From assembly GCA_013153495.1 (NCBI GenBank), contig JAADEH010000012.1, positions 248,001 through 312,000 on the forward strand: a stretch of 64,000 nucleotides of DNA. The letters run 5' to 3'. Source of the DNA: Aquificota bacterium (GTDB taxonomy: Bacteria; Aquificota; Aquificia; Aquificales; Aquificaceae). Every line of letters begins with the position of its first letter. Positions within the stretch are counted from its first letter, which is position 1. The position numbers and the translations under genes were made by a program. The notes under the pieces were generated by a model. It was not told where the DNA came from. It worked only from the letters and a program-made list of their open reading frames with translations, and searched no databases. Positions 7,751 through 17,231 of this stretch are shown here, piece by piece.

Positions 7751-8221
7751 ATGGCTTTGAATGTGGGAAATTTAGCACCGGAGTTTTCCCTTCCCGTATG
7801 CGGTGGAGAGTCGGGAGGTTCTGAGGATTACAAGCTCGTGGTTTTCTATAAGGTAACCTGTCCTACCTGTAAGCTTACGCTCCCCTTCGTGGAAAAACTC
7901 TTCAAAAGCTACGGTGAAAGGATAGAGTTCGTGGGAGTGTCTCAGGATAACTGTTCGGATACGCTCAGGTTCTCCGAAGAATACGGACTTACCTTCCTGC
8001 AGGTCAGCGACGCACCGGATTACGAGGTGTCCGTCAAGTTCGACATTCAGGTAGTCCCTACCGTATATCTCGTAAATCCCGAAGGAAAGATAGAGTTCGT
8101 GGAGGAGGGTTTTGTAAAAGACTCTATGGAAAGGCTCAACTCTCTGATGTCGAAAATAACCGGTCTTCCGGAAAATCCGCTATTCGAAGATGTCAGCGTT
8201 CCGGCTTTCAAAGCAGGCTGA
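7751..8221 (+). CDS. Thioredoxin-fold redox protein (TlpA/peroxiredoxin-like)
   Basis: A 156-residue thioredoxin-fold protein of the AhpC/TSA-TlpA-ResA group. The opening NVGNLAPEFSLP resembles peroxiredoxin-like domains, and FYKVTCPTCKLTLPFVEKL gives an active-site CPTC pair near residues 38-41. QVVPTVYLVNPEGK includes the cis-proline region. There is no signal peptide, so it should act in the cytoplasm. Either thiol-disulfide exchange or peroxidase activity is possible; the CxxC rather than a lone peroxidatic cysteine favours the former. Preceded by GAGGGG. Confidence 0.75.
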   Translation: MALNVGNLAPEFSLPVCGGESGGSEDYKLVVFYKVTCPTCKLTLPFVEKLFKSYGERIEFVGVSQDNCSDTLRFSEEYGLTFLQVSDAPDYEVSVKFDIQVVPTVYLVNPEGKIEFVEEGFVKDSMERLNSLMSKITGLPENPLFEDVSVPAFKAG

Positions 8222-8250
8222 GGTTCCAAGAGCAGGCGTTAGTTTAACGC

Positions 8251-10614
8251 CTAAGCTATATAGCTAAGGTCAAGCCTATCACCATAACGGTAAAGCAGAA
8301 GTTCTTTCAGTTCCTCATGTTCCTTGAGTTTTGGGTCCCTCTCGAGAAGTTCCCTTGCGTCTTCACGGGCATTCTGGAGAACGAACCTGTCCCTCGAACG
8401 GGCGAGGTTTGCTATGTTGAAGCCGAAGTATCCGGACTGAGAGACACCCAGTAGCTCCCCGGGACCTCTGAACTTCAGGTCCATCTCAGCCACCTTAAAA
8501 CCGTCGGTGGTCTGAACCAGAACTTTTAACCTCCTTATGGCATCCGCATCGGTTTTTCTCAGGGAGTCCGGAACGACGAGATAGCAGTAAGAGGGTCTAT
8601 CGGACCTTCCGACCCTTCCCCTGAGCTGGTGGAGCTGGGACAAACCGAACCGGTGAGCGTCCTCTACAATCATCAGGGTTGCCTCGGGAACATCGACACC
8701 CACCTCAACCACCGTAGTGGATACGAGAATGTCTCCCTTTTCTTTGAACTCCTCCATGACCCTTTGCTTCTCTTCGTCGCTCATTCTGCCGTGCAGAAGC
8801 AGTATCCTCTTGTCGGGTAGCAGTTCCTTCCACCTCTCAAACTCCTCGGTTGCCGCTTTGAATTCCGCTTTTTCCGATTCCTCTATCAGAGGATAGATTA
8901 TGTAAACCTTGTTCCCCTTCGATACCTCCTCCTCTATTGCCTTAAGGAGTTTATCCCTTTCGCTCTCAAAGAGTAGCAGGGTTCTGACCTCCTTTCTTCC
9001 CGGTGGAAGCTCGTCTATCACCGATATATCCAAATCCCCGTATATGGAGAGAGCGAGGGTCCTCGGTATGGGTGTTGCGCTCATAACCAGACAGTGGGGG
9101 TAAAGCCCCTTTCCCTTTTCCAAAAGGAGCTTCCTCTGCATTACTCCGAAACGGTGCTGTTCGTCTATGACCACGAGACCGAGGTTCTTAAACTCCACCT
9201 TTTCCTGTATAAGAGCGTGGGTTCCCACAACTATCTTGATATTTCCTTCCCTTATGTGCTTGTATGCGCTCTTCTTCTCGGAAGGTTTTAAACTCCCCGT
9301 AAGAAGCCCCACCTCTATACCTTCTTTCTGGAAAAACTCCTTGAACTTCTTATAGTGCTGTTGAGCGAGTATTTCGGTAGGAACCATAACTGCGACCTGA
9401 TAGCCCTCCCGCACAACAGCAAGGGAAGCCCCTATGGCAACCACGGTCTTTCCGCTCCCCACATCACCCTGAAGGAGTCTGTTCATGGGACTTTCTTTTC
9501 TCATGTCTGACAGAACTTCCCTCAGAGCCTTCCTCTGAGCGTTGGTGAGCCTAAAGGGGAGCTTGTTCTCGAACTCTATTACGAACCTGTCGGGAGAAAC
9601 CCCTATAGGGGGTGCCTTTTCCTGCTGGGCTTCCTTCTTCTTAAGTAGCAGGGAGAGCTGAAAGAGAAAGAGGTCGTCGTAAATGGCACGCTTGTGGTAA
9701 GGGGTTTCCATGTCGTTGAGTTCCTTTATGTCCAAGCCTTCGGGAAGGTGTATCTTCTCTATACTCTCGTCCGCATAGGGAAAGCCGTATTTTTTCCTTA
9801 TAAATTCAGGTAAGTATTCCGGAAGGAACCTTGCGGTTTTAACAAGCTTTTTAAGAGCCTTTCTTATGCGGTTGTGCCTCTCCCGGGAAGATATTCTGGT
9901 AATCTCTCCCTTTGCCCTTATGTAGTAAACGGGAAATATTCCTCCGAACTCCTCCTCCTTCAGCAGTTCCGGGTGAACCATATACTTTTCTCCCTTAAAG
10001 GACTTGACCTTTCCCGCTACGACCACCTCGCTACCTCTTCTGTATAGAGCGTATATGAAGTCCGAGCGCTTGTAGCGGAACTTGAGCTTTATATACTCTT
10101 TCCCGTCGGTGCACAAGACCTCAACGGTGTATCCCTCCTCGGGGGACTTTCGAACGTCCTTTACCTTGAGCTTGAGGACCACCTTCTGCCCGGGTTTTGC
10201 CAGCTTGAGGGAAGTTATGGGTCTCCTGTCTTCATACCTCAGAGGGAAGTAAAAGAGAGCATCGAGAAGGGTGTTTATCCCCAGAGACTTCAAGACCTTC
10301 TTCTCCTTGGAGTCCAGACCTTTTAATTTATCAAGCTCCACCAGGAAATCCTTTATAGGTCTTTTACGAACCTGCGGTTTCTCCTCCTTGACTTCGCTCC
10401 GGGACAGAATTCTCTTAAGCTCGAGGACTATAGCCTTCTTCTTCTCAAAAGGCATGCGGTCGAAACTCTGCAAGCTCTCGAGCATGTAGTCGGGAAGTGT
10501 ATCCCTGAGCTGGTTGAAAAGGTATAAACCTATACCTATACCTCTCCTTAGCTTTATCCCGTCCCTTTCCAGAAGTCCGTCCAGGAAGCTCAAAATCTTT
10601 TCCTGAGTTGTCAT
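8251..10614 (-). CDS. recG: ATP-dependent DNA helicase RecG
   Basis: Reverses stalled replication forks and branch-migrates Holliday junctions. It has 787 residues, slightly long for RecG because of an N-terminal extension of about 100 residues before the wedge domain. Visible parts are the wedge/OB domain ([10 protein letters not shown] onward), Walker [16 protein letters not shown] ([13 protein letters not shown]), SATPIPRT, and the C-terminal [38 protein letters not shown] block specific to the RecG/Mfd group. It starts 1 nt after the tamB stop, so the two are cotranscribed. Confidence 0.96.
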   Translation of the reverse strand: MTTQEKILSFLDGLLERDGIKLRRGIGIGLYLFNQLRDTLPDYMLESLQSFDRMPFEKKKAIVLELKRILSRSEVKEEKPQVRKRPIKDFLVELDKLKGLDSKEKKVLKSLGINTLLDALFYFPLRYEDRRPITSLKLAKPGQKVVLKLKVKDVRKSPEEGYTVEVLCTDGKEYIKLKFRYKRSDFIYALYRRGSEVVVAGKVKSFKGEKYMVHPELLKEEEFGGIFPVYYIRAKGEITRISSRERHNRIRKALKKLVKTARFLPEYLPEFIRKKYGFPYADESIEKIHLPEGLDIKELNDMETPYHKRAIYDDLFLFQLSLLLKKKEAQQEKAPPIGVSPDRFVIEFENKLPFRLTNAQRKALREVLSDMRKESPMNRLLQGDVGSGKTVVAIGASLAVVREGYQVAVMVPTEILAQQHYKKFKEFFQKEGIEVGLLTGSLKPSEKKSAYKHIREGNIKIVVGTHALIQEKVEFKNLGLVVIDEQHRFGVMQRKLLLEKGKGLYPHCLVMSATPIPRTLALSIYGDLDISVIDELPPGRKEVRTLLLFESERDKLLKAIEEEVSKGNKVYIIYPLIEESEKAEFKAATEEFERWKELLPDKRILLLHGRMSDEEKQRVMEEFKEKGDILVSTTVVEVGVDVPEATLMIVEDAHRFGLSQLHQLRGRVGRSDRPSYCYLVVPDSLRKTDADAIRRLKVLVQTTDGFKVAEMDLKFRGPGELLGVSQSGYFGFNIANLARSRDRFVLQNAREDARELLERDPKLKEHEELKELLLYRYGDRLDLSYIA

Positions 10615-10615
10615 C

Positions 10616-13600
10616 TCAAAAATCGAACTTTCTGATAAGCCTTAATTTTATCTCCGAGCTTTTGTCCGAAAAGACCCTACCGTATAAAAAGGTGTTCGCA
10701 GGCAGGGTAATGCTTCCGCCGTAGTATGTCTCTCTCGGGTCTTTTAGGGTGCTCTGCTGATACTCTATTGCGAAGGCTCTCGCTATCTTTCTCCTAACGT
10801 TGATGTTCACGCCCAGCTCACCCTGACTTCCCGTTTTGGTGGAGAAGGTTATCTCTATGCCGAGCAGGTTAGCTATACCCCTTCTGAGGTCCCCCACATA
10901 CCCCAGCTCCCTGAACAGAGCGTTGGCAACGGGTATTATGCTCTCCGCAGTGCTACCCACGATGAGCTTGGTAAGTATCTCCTGGGTGCTTCTGGGTGGC
11001 TCGGACCAAACTACCACATCGGGGTCCTCGAGGTCTCCCCTCAGATTTATAAATATGCTGACCTCCGGTGATGGGTTCACTATGGATATGTCTATCTTCC
11101 TGCTTACCGTCTCCTTCTCCTTCAGGAGAACTATTTCCCCTTCCCGGACGAAGAACTTCCTCCCGAAATAACTCAGCTCCCCCGAGAGAAGGTCCACCTC
11201 CAAAGCGTAATCGGGGTCAACAGCCTTTCCCCCGACCCAACCCTTCACCTTCGCATACACGTAACCCTCCGGAAGGGAAACCCTTATAGGCTCCGAAGAC
11301 TCGAACCTCACGTCAAGCTCAACCTGTGCGGGTGGCTTGCCCTTCTTGTCCCTCTTTCTCTCTAAGGTCAGCACCTCCACTTCTCCGCTCAAGAGAGCAT
11401 CTAAGCGTAGCTTCACGCTCTTTAAGTCCCTTACGTCAACCCAGCCCTCGGAAGAGACCTTCAGGTTAGCGTGGAAGTTCTCACTCCTGTAGCTCACCGG
11501 CAGGTCCTTAGAAGTTATGTATATGTAGTAATCCTTCAGATTTATAGAACCCACGTTCAGAGAAACGCCCTGCTCACCCCTCCAAGCGGTGAGGTAGGAA
11601 GCGAGGTTCTTACCCAAAGCTCTGAGTTCAACCCACAGGTTCATAGGATAGGTGAAATACCTCGAGTAGGAGACCACACTCCCCCGGTTCTTCAGGCTCA
11701 GGTTCAGCCCTTCCTCGTCAAGTTTAAAGCTGTATTCTAAAGTCCCTTTTAAAGGACCTCCTGCGGGGGTGGATATAAAGAAAGATAACTTATCGAGGTC
11801 TAAAATCCCCGAAGAACTCAGCAAGTAGTCCCCCTTGTCGAGCAGAAAGTAAAGCCCCCCCTCGACGGAACCTTTCAGGGAAAAACCCAGGTCGAGCCTG
11901 CCCTCCGAGTAAACCCCCTCCCTTTGAATCAGCTCCACCACAGGCTCCCCTAAGACGGTCAGGGAAGTGTTCCCGAACTCGACAATTCCCTCCTTAAAAC
12001 TTCCCCTGTAAACCGCACCACCGAGCGTGAGTTTGAGCGCTCTGTATTCGTAGGTTTCCGGCAAGAGCTTTATCTCAAGCTCCCCATTTCTATACTTTGC
12101 CTGCAAACGCAGAGGCTTGTTCTGGGAAACGTCCTTTATCCTCAGCTGAGCGCCGAGCAGTCCCTCAGAAGTGTCCCCCGCAAACTTGTATGAAAAGTGA
12201 AAGCTCTTTACAAGCGCCCTCCCTTCGCTCTTTAGCTTCATGGTCTCCGTGTTAAGGAAAAAGGAACCCCTCAGAACCTTCTCGGAAGTGTATGTGCCTA
12301 CCACCTCACCGTTCCTGAGCCTGCCCTCTATCTTGAGGCTCCTTACCTTAAATCCTTCCCCCAGCAGAACTTCCGGAGCTAACAGTTCGAACTCTCCCCT
12401 GCGCTCACGACCCATCTCCAACCAGCCCCTTCCCTTCAGAGAAGCCCTTACGCTCTTTCCCTCCAAAAGACCGTCTCCCACGGAGAAAGAGCTTTCTATT
12501 CTTTCCCCTTCCTTAGAAAGTTCCAAACGACCCCTGTTGACGGTCAGCCTTAAGCCTTCCCGCTGAAGTGAAAAGCCCCTTAAACTGACATGCGCCGAGA
12601 TACTGTTCGGGTCTCCGAGCGCACGACCCTCAAAACCTTTTCCCCTGAAATCCGCATCTATGTAAGTTCCCGAAAGCCGAAGCTCGTAGGACACATCACC
12701 GAGATTTATGTCCCTATAGCTAAGCTCCTTAAGGGTGCCTCCTCCCTTCAGCTTAAGCACACCGTCAAAGTTCAGCTCTCCATCGTAATGGACCAGGGTG
12801 GAAACCTCCCTTTCGGAAAAGGGAAACTCGGAAAGGGTAAGTTTGCCTAAAAACTTTTTGCCCTCTATGCGTCCAGAAAGTCTTATTTCCCCCGGTTCAA
12901 AAACGCTCAGTTCTACTACTCCCTCCCTTTTGTAGTAGTTGTAATCGAGAAACAGCTCCGCTGTTAAAAAGGTGTAGTCTTCAACCCTTACGTCCTCCGA
13001 GCTTGCCCTAAGCTCCAAGCGCTTATTCTCCAGGTCAACCAACACCTCCCCCTCCGCCCGCAGGTCAACGAAAGTCTTGACCCCCAGCAAGTCTGAATTC
13101 ACGTAAAGCTGGTGAACCTTTAAACTTACCTCCTTCTTGGGAAAGAGTTTGACTTTATAATCCGCCTCCACATTCTCCCCCACGAGGGTTCCCTCAAGCT
13201 TAAGGCTTTTTCGAAAAATCAGGTTCAGCTTTCCGTCAGCCCTGACATCATCGAAAGACCCTCTTCCCACCAACTGAACCTTCGATGTCCGACCCTCCAG
13301 GTCAGCCTCTATGCCTTCGTAATCTATCTTCCCCCTTCCCGAAACGCTTATAGGTTCGACCACGACCTGCGGTGTGGAAATTCTCTTGACCTTTCCATCA
13401 ATTTCAAAATCTGCCTCGGTGCTTCCTTCCTCTAAAGACGCCTTGAGGGAAAAATCGAACAACTCCGAGCTTACCCTGACGTCCCTGACCTCCACAAAGC
13501 CTTCTCTTAGGAGAACTTCTCTCAATCTGATAAGGGTGGTCAAGGTGGGTGTGATTACCTTAACCTCTCCGGTGAGTTTGCCCCCGTGCAGTTTGAGCCT

Positions 13601-14005
13601 TTCCACCAAAACAGAGGTTTCCCTTCTCCCTCCGTAGTTGACCAAAAACCTATCCACCCGAAGGGTTATCTTTCTCAAGAACTCAGGTATGTATAGGGGA
13701 ACTCCCTCAAAAGTCCTCCCCTCACCTGCGGAACGCTTTCGGGGTATGAGGTTTAAACTGCCTTCTTTGAGAAATACTTTTAAGTTCCCATCTGCGGTAA
13801 GCTTGAGGTCCTGAAGGTTAAGAAATACCTTAGCTCCCTCCGTGGGTAAGTAGATGTATAGCAATTCCAAATCCAGACCTAAGGGAGAGAAGGATATGTC
13901 CCTGAGCTTTATTTCATACTCTATTCCCCGGGTGGCTAATAGGGGTTTTACGAACAGGAAGTATGCGGAGATGAGAACGAGTATTACGAAAGCGACATAG
14001 CGCAT
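10616..14005 (-). CDS. tamB: TamB-family translocation/assembly protein (AsmA-like lipid-transfer family)
   Basis: Large protein anchored in the inner membrane that spans the periplasm and helps outer-membrane protein assembly and phospholipid transfer. It has 1129 residues: one N-terminal membrane anchor (about residues 3-22), a long repetitive beta-rich body typical of a hydrophobic groove, and a C-terminal TamB domain with LRGDLEDPDVVVWSEPPRSTQEILTKLIVG and a final strand KLRLIRKFDF. No tamA/bamA homologue is adjacent. The start has no Shine-Dalgarno site; TAGAAT ends 6 nt before the ATG. It ends 1 nt from recG and follows the HTH gene by 4 nt. Confidence 0.88.
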   Translation of the reverse strand: MRYVAFVILVLISAYFLFVKPLLATRGIEYEIKLRDISFSPLGLDLELLYIYLPTEGAKVFLNLQDLKLTADGNLKVFLKEGSLNLIPRKRSAGEGRTFEGVPLYIPEFLRKITLRVDRFLVNYGGRRETSVLVERLKLHGGKLTGEVKVITPTLTTLIRLREVLLREGFVEVRDVRVSSELFDFSLKASLEEGSTEADFEIDGKVKRISTPQVVVEPISVSGRGKIDYEGIEADLEGRTSKVQLVGRGSFDDVRADGKLNLIFRKSLKLEGTLVGENVEADYKVKLFPKKEVSLKVHQLYVNSDLLGVKTFVDLRAEGEVLVDLENKRLELRASSEDVRVEDYTFLTAELFLDYNYYKREGVVELSVFEPGEIRLSGRIEGKKFLGKLTLSEFPFSEREVSTLVHYDGELNFDGVLKLKGGGTLKELSYRDINLGDVSYELRLSGTYIDADFRGKGFEGRALGDPNSISAHVSLRGFSLQREGLRLTVNRGRLELSKEGERIESSFSVGDGLLEGKSVRASLKGRGWLEMGRERRGEFELLAPEVLLGEGFKVRSLKIEGRLRNGEVVGTYTSEKVLRGSFFLNTETMKLKSEGRALVKSFHFSYKFAGDTSEGLLGAQLRIKDVSQNKPLRLQAKYRNGELEIKLLPETYEYRALKLTLGGAVYRGSFKEGIVEFGNTSLTVLGEPVVELIQREGVYSEGRLDLGFSLKGSVEGGLYFLLDKGDYLLSSSGILDLDKLSFFISTPAGGPLKGTLEYSFKLDEEGLNLSLKNRGSVVSYSRYFTYPMNLWVELRALGKNLASYLTAWRGEQGVSLNVGSINLKDYYIYITSKDLPVSYRSENFHANLKVSSEGWVDVRDLKSVKLRLDALLSGEVEVLTLERKRDKKGKPPAQVELDVRFESSEPIRVSLPEGYVYAKVKGWVGGKAVDPDYALEVDLLSGELSYFGRKFFVREGEIVLLKEKETVSRKIDISIVNPSPEVSIFINLRGDLEDPDVVVWSEPPRSTQEILTKLIVGSTAESIIPVANALFRELGYVGDLRRGIANLLGIEITFSTKTGSQGELGVNINVRRKIARAFAIEYQQSTLKDPRETYYGGSITLPANTFLYGRVFSDKSSEIKLRLIRKFDF

Positions 14006-14009
14006 AAAC

Positions 14010-14648
14010 TCATTCTATTCCGTGCATCTTTAGGTTCTCCTTTATCCTGTGAAGAAGCTCCGCAGGGTTCTTTATAGGATACTCTATCTCCTCAACAACC
14101 TCCTCCGCCTTCCTACCCTTTATCATCACTCCCACGAGCTTTTCCTTAATGTCTTCGGGAGAGTGTATGGGAAAGTCCGTGCCCTTTATCCTCTTTAGAA
14201 CCATGTAAGCCCACGGTATGTCGAGGGCTTCTGCGGTCTGGGTGCAGTATTCGAGGAATATCTTAGGCTCTTCGTGTCCCTCCTTGACCAGCTTGTAAGC
14301 GAGCTTCGCTATCCCTCCCGCCGTGTGGACCCTGAGTTCCTTTTTCTCCTCCTGAGTTAGTTCATCTATGTGCTGTATCTTATACATGGCAAGCTCAGGG
14401 TCCGCCCTCAGAATGTTTCTGACGGTTTGCTTGGTAAGTCCCACCAGCTCAGCTATCTCCTCTTCAGTTTTCAGATACTCTTCCCTCAAAACTATCGCAA
14501 AGGAAGCCCTTGCGAGTGAGGGGAGCCAAGTTAGAGTTCTGTATTCCGCAAGCTTCTGGAGACCGCCGAGCAGGTCTATGGCTTTGAGGAAAACTCTAGT
14601 TACGAGAGGTTCCACGTCCACTTCCACGGGTTGGAGTTGGATAACCAT
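14010..14648 (-). CDS. Helix-turn-helix protein of unknown role
   Basis: A 212-residue soluble protein. The only recognisable part is a helix-turn-helix segment at about residues 60-82 (TEEEIAELVGLTKQTVRNILRAD). The remainder is helical and acidic, with HTAGGIAKLAYKLVKEGHEE near the middle. It starts with ATG after a strong AGGAGGTAGAAAG site. Neighbours are HU and tRNA-Pro upstream and tamB 4 nt downstream, so it may be cotranscribed with tamB-recG. It resembles small regulators in thermophiles, but no named family can be assigned. Confidence 0.65.
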   Translation of the reverse strand: MVIQLQPVEVDVEPLVTRVFLKAIDLLGGLQKLAEYRTLTWLPSLARASFAIVLREEYLKTEEEIAELVGLTKQTVRNILRADPELAMYKIQHIDELTQEEKKELRVHTAGGIAKLAYKLVKEGHEEPKIFLEYCTQTAEALDIPWAYMVLKRIKGTDFPIHSPEDIKEKLVGVMIKGRKAEEVVEEIEYPIKNPAELLHRIKENLKMHGIE

Positions 14649-14674
14649 CTTTCTACCTCCTTCTGTGTGTTAAA

Positions 14675-14747
14675 TCGGGGTGCCGGGACTTGAACCCGGG
14701 ACCTCTGGCCCCCCATGCCAGCGCGCTGCCACCTGCGCTACACCCCG
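14675..14747 (-). tRNA. tRNA-Pro (GGG anticodon), CCA not encoded
   Basis: Read on the minus strand: acceptor CGGGGTG pairs with CACCCCG, anticodon stem CTGGC/GCCAG encloses loop ATGGGGG with anticodon GGG, and the T arm contains GGTTCAAGTCC. The base after the acceptor is A followed by TTT, so CCA must be added after transcription. Confidence 0.96.
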
Positions 14748-14759
14748 TTCTAACTTTAA

Positions 14760-15062
14760 TTATACTTTCTTGAGCTTTAGCTCAACAAGTTCGAGGAGTT
14801 TTTTGCTGGGTTTAAAGACGATGACCTTACGGTCCGGGACGGGAACCTCCTCACCGGTGCGGGGATTTCTTCCCACTTTGCCCTTCCTCATTTTAACTAT
14901 AAAGGTGCCGAAACCCGATATTTGAACCTTCTCCCCTCTTCTCAGGGTTTCTTCTATTATCTCGAACACTTCGGAGACAATCTCGTATATCTCCTTCTTG
15001 GTCATCTCGAACTCGCCTTCACACCTCTCGTGAATTAGGTTAGCAATGTCCTTCTTGGTCAT
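14760..15062 (-). CDS. HU/IHF-family histone-like DNA-binding protein
   Basis: Small dimeric nucleoid protein of 100 residues. It starts MTKKDIANLIHE, has the QISGFGTFIVKMRKGKVGRNPRTGEEVPVPDRKVIVFKPSKKL stretch with the beta-arm RNPRTGE that inserts into the minor groove, and ends in a short helix. HU and IHF subunits are not distinguishable by eye; the RNPRTGEEV(P/I)PIP form is common to both. GGAG lies 7 nt before the ATG. It lies 16 nt after the rpsA stop and just before tRNA-Pro. Confidence 0.92.
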   Translation of the reverse strand: MTKKDIANLIHERCEGEFEMTKKEIYEIVSEVFEIIEETLRRGEKVQISGFGTFIVKMRKGKVGRNPRTGEEVPVPDRKVIVFKPSKKLLELVELKLKKV

Positions 15063-15078
15063 TACAAAGCTCCGGCAA

Positions 15079-16680
15079 TCACATTTTCCATTTTTTCTTT
15101 AAAATTTCACCGAGCTTAAAGCCTGCAGCGGAGACTTCCTGTTCCTGGGTTTCGGGAGTTGTCTCTTCCTCTCCGCGGAGAGCCTTGATGGAGAAGGTTA
15201 TCTTGTTCTCCTGGGGGTTGAGGTCGATTATCTTGACCTCGTATTCCTGACCCGCTTCCACCTTAACGTCCTTGGGAACCTCCGAGAAAGGCAATAGACC
15301 TTCCACACCCTCGGGGAGTTCTAAGAAAGCTCCGAAAGGCATCACCTCTTTAGCTTTTAAGGTGAGAACATCACCCACCTTATACTTCTTCTGCACCTCC
15401 TCCCAGGGATTGGGAGTAAGCTGTTTTATGCCGAGCTTCACATACCTGCCTTCGTTTCCGAGCACTACAAACTCTCTCTCTTCACCTTCCGTGAGAACTT
15501 CTTCTACCCTCTTGGGCTTGGTCCAAGACAGGTCGCTCCTGTGGATTATTCCCTTAACCTTATCGCTTCCGAGGTCTATTATGGCTTTGCTACCCTCTAT
15601 CTTCTCCACCTTACCCTTTATCTTGGTTCCCGCAGGGTTTTCTTTTAGGAACTCCTCCCAGGGTTTGGGCTGAGCCTGCCTTATGCTGAGTATAATTCTT
15701 CTCCTCTTGGGTTCTATCCTGAGAACCTTAGCTTTTACCACATCTCCCTTTGCGGGAACTTCACCGTTCCAGCTCACCTCTTCCGAGGGAACGAAACCTT
15801 CGAGACCGTCGTCTATGTCAATTACCACACCTTTGGAAACCACCTGAGAAACTTTGCCTTCGATTATATCCCCTACCTTGTGCTCTTTGAGGAACTTGTC
15901 CCAGGGGTTTTCCTTCATCTCCCGCAGGGAGACTATAAGAAAGTCCTTATCTTTACTCTTCTTTTTAACTTTAACTTTAATAATTTCGTCAACTTCAGCG
16001 TAGTTGTAGGGGTTTCTGTCCCTACCCCAGGACAGCTCCTCCTTGGGAAGGAAAGCTCTGAGGACACCGTCTATTAGCAGGGTTATTCCCTTATTGGGGT
16101 CTATCTTTATAACCCTTCCCTCAACTATGTCTCCCTTTTTCAGCTCTTTAAGGAGTTCCTGTTTTCTCTTTTCCCTTTCCTCTTCCAGGTAGGCTTTGTG
16201 GGAGACTATGACTTTGGGCTTGTCCTTCTGCATGGAAACTTCCAAAACCTTAACCCTTACGGGTTTACCTACGCTTATCTTCTTTCCCGTTTCGCTGGCA
16301 GGCAGGAAAGCCTTTACCCCTTCTATATCGACTATAAAGCCACCCCTCGTCTTCTTCTCGACGTTGCCCACCACATCTCTGCCTTCCGCTTGAGCCTTCT
16401 GAAGTTCTTCGATACCCTTCTGCTGAGCTATTATCCTGTAGGAGAGTCTGGGATGGTCCAATCTGGGAGATATACGGACTATTACAGCCTGTATATCGTC
16501 CCCTTCCTTTATGTCCTCCTGGACTTCTTCTTTGGGGATTACCCCTTCCACCTTGTAACCTATGTCCACATAAATGTATCTGTCATCTATTTTTACTACC
16601 TTCCCGCTTACTATCTTTCCCTTGCGGAAGTTCTCTTCTTGCGGGAGGGCTTGGCTCAGGAGTTTCTCAAATTCGTTCAT
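15079..16680 (-). CDS. rpsA: 30S ribosomal protein S1
   Basis: mRNA-binding ribosomal protein with six S1 (OB-fold) domains, each starting with a G-x-x-x-x-G-x-V pattern (GKIVSGKV, GRDVVGNV, GDIVEGRV, GDIIEGKV, GTKIKGKV, GDVLTLKA). The tracked ORF starts at 16704, but a perfect GGAGGA lies 5 nt before the ATG at 16680 (MNEFEKLL), giving 533 residues; that start is used here. The C-terminal tail is short and acidic, then basic. The gene leads a minus-strand series with HU. Many mRNAs here have Shine-Dalgarno sites while others appear leaderless, so S1 dependence may vary between genes. Confidence 0.94.
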   Translation of the reverse strand: MNEFEKLLSQALPQEENFRKGKIVSGKVVKIDDRYIYVDIGYKVEGVIPKEEVQEDIKEGDDIQAVIVRISPRLDHPRLSYRIIAQQKGIEELQKAQAEGRDVVGNVEKKTRGGFIVDIEGVKAFLPASETGKKISVGKPVRVKVLEVSMQKDKPKVIVSHKAYLEEEREKRKQELLKELKKGDIVEGRVIKIDPNKGITLLIDGVLRAFLPKEELSWGRDRNPYNYAEVDEIIKVKVKKKSKDKDFLIVSLREMKENPWDKFLKEHKVGDIIEGKVSQVVSKGVVIDIDDGLEGFVPSEEVSWNGEVPAKGDVVKAKVLRIEPKRRRIILSIRQAQPKPWEEFLKENPAGTKIKGKVEKIEGSKAIIDLGSDKVKGIIHRSDLSWTKPKRVEEVLTEGEEREFVVLGNEGRYVKLGIKQLTPNPWEEVQKKYKVGDVLTLKAKEVMPFGAFLELPEGVEGLLPFSEVPKDVKVEAGQEYEVKIIDLNPQENKITFSIKALRGEEETTPETQEQEVSAAGFKLGEILKKKWKM

Positions 16681-16766
16681 TAGGTCCTCCACGGGAAAAT
16701 ACATTATAGCAAAAATTCACGGGTGCCAATTTTCTGGATTATATTATTTATCCAACAGGAGGCAAG

Positions 16767-17231
16767 ATGGAGTTCTTCTTCTTCTTAGACGTATATGCGG
16801 ACAGACAGCTCATAGACTACTACATACTGTCCTTCAAGCTTGGCAACCTCAAATCCGTAGAGCTTAAGGAGTGGTCCGGCAAGAGCTACATAGTCGGGAT
16901 AAAGGATTGGGATAAATTCAAGAAAACTACGTATGACATAATCCTGTATGAACTGGGAGATGAAATAGAGCGCTTTAAGGACATAGAAACAGCCTTCAGA
17001 GAAGGCTACAAGATAGCATACAAGGAGGCATCTCGCAGGGGTGCAAAGAAAATTCTCCCTGCGATAGGATACGGCAATCCTCCCGTGGAGATAGTGGAGA
17101 GGTTCTTTCCCGTTAAACCCGAGTTTGAAGAGTTCCCCAGCGACATAGACAGTTTTCTGGAGGAGGTTGTAAAGAACACTCCCAAAGAACTAAGCAGGAG
17201 AGGATTTGAAGATGACAAAAACTCCTTCTGA
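16767..17231 (+). CDS. Hypothetical protein upstream of hslU, 154 aa
   Basis: Not recognised. A soluble acidic protein starting at ATG after a strong AGGAGG. It starts with [24 protein letters not shown] and has a helical centre ([30 protein letters not shown]). It occupies the place where hslV lies in many genomes but has no N-terminal catalytic threonine and no proteasome-like motif, so it is not HslV. It overlaps the hslU ORF by about 20-26 nt, which suggests translational coupling. Divergent from rpsA. Confidence 0.65.
   Translation: MEFFFFLDVYADRQLIDYYILSFKLGNLKSVELKEWSGKSYIVGIKDWDKFKKTTYDIILYELGDEIERFKDIETAFREGYKIAYKEASRRGAKKILPAIGYGNPPVEIVERFFPVKPEFEEFPSDIDSFLEEVVKNTPKELSRRGFEDDKNSF

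Noticed and set aside
14675-14747. tRNA-Pro as integration site
   Set aside because: No integrase, no repeat of the tRNA end nearby and ordinary housekeeping genes on both sides.
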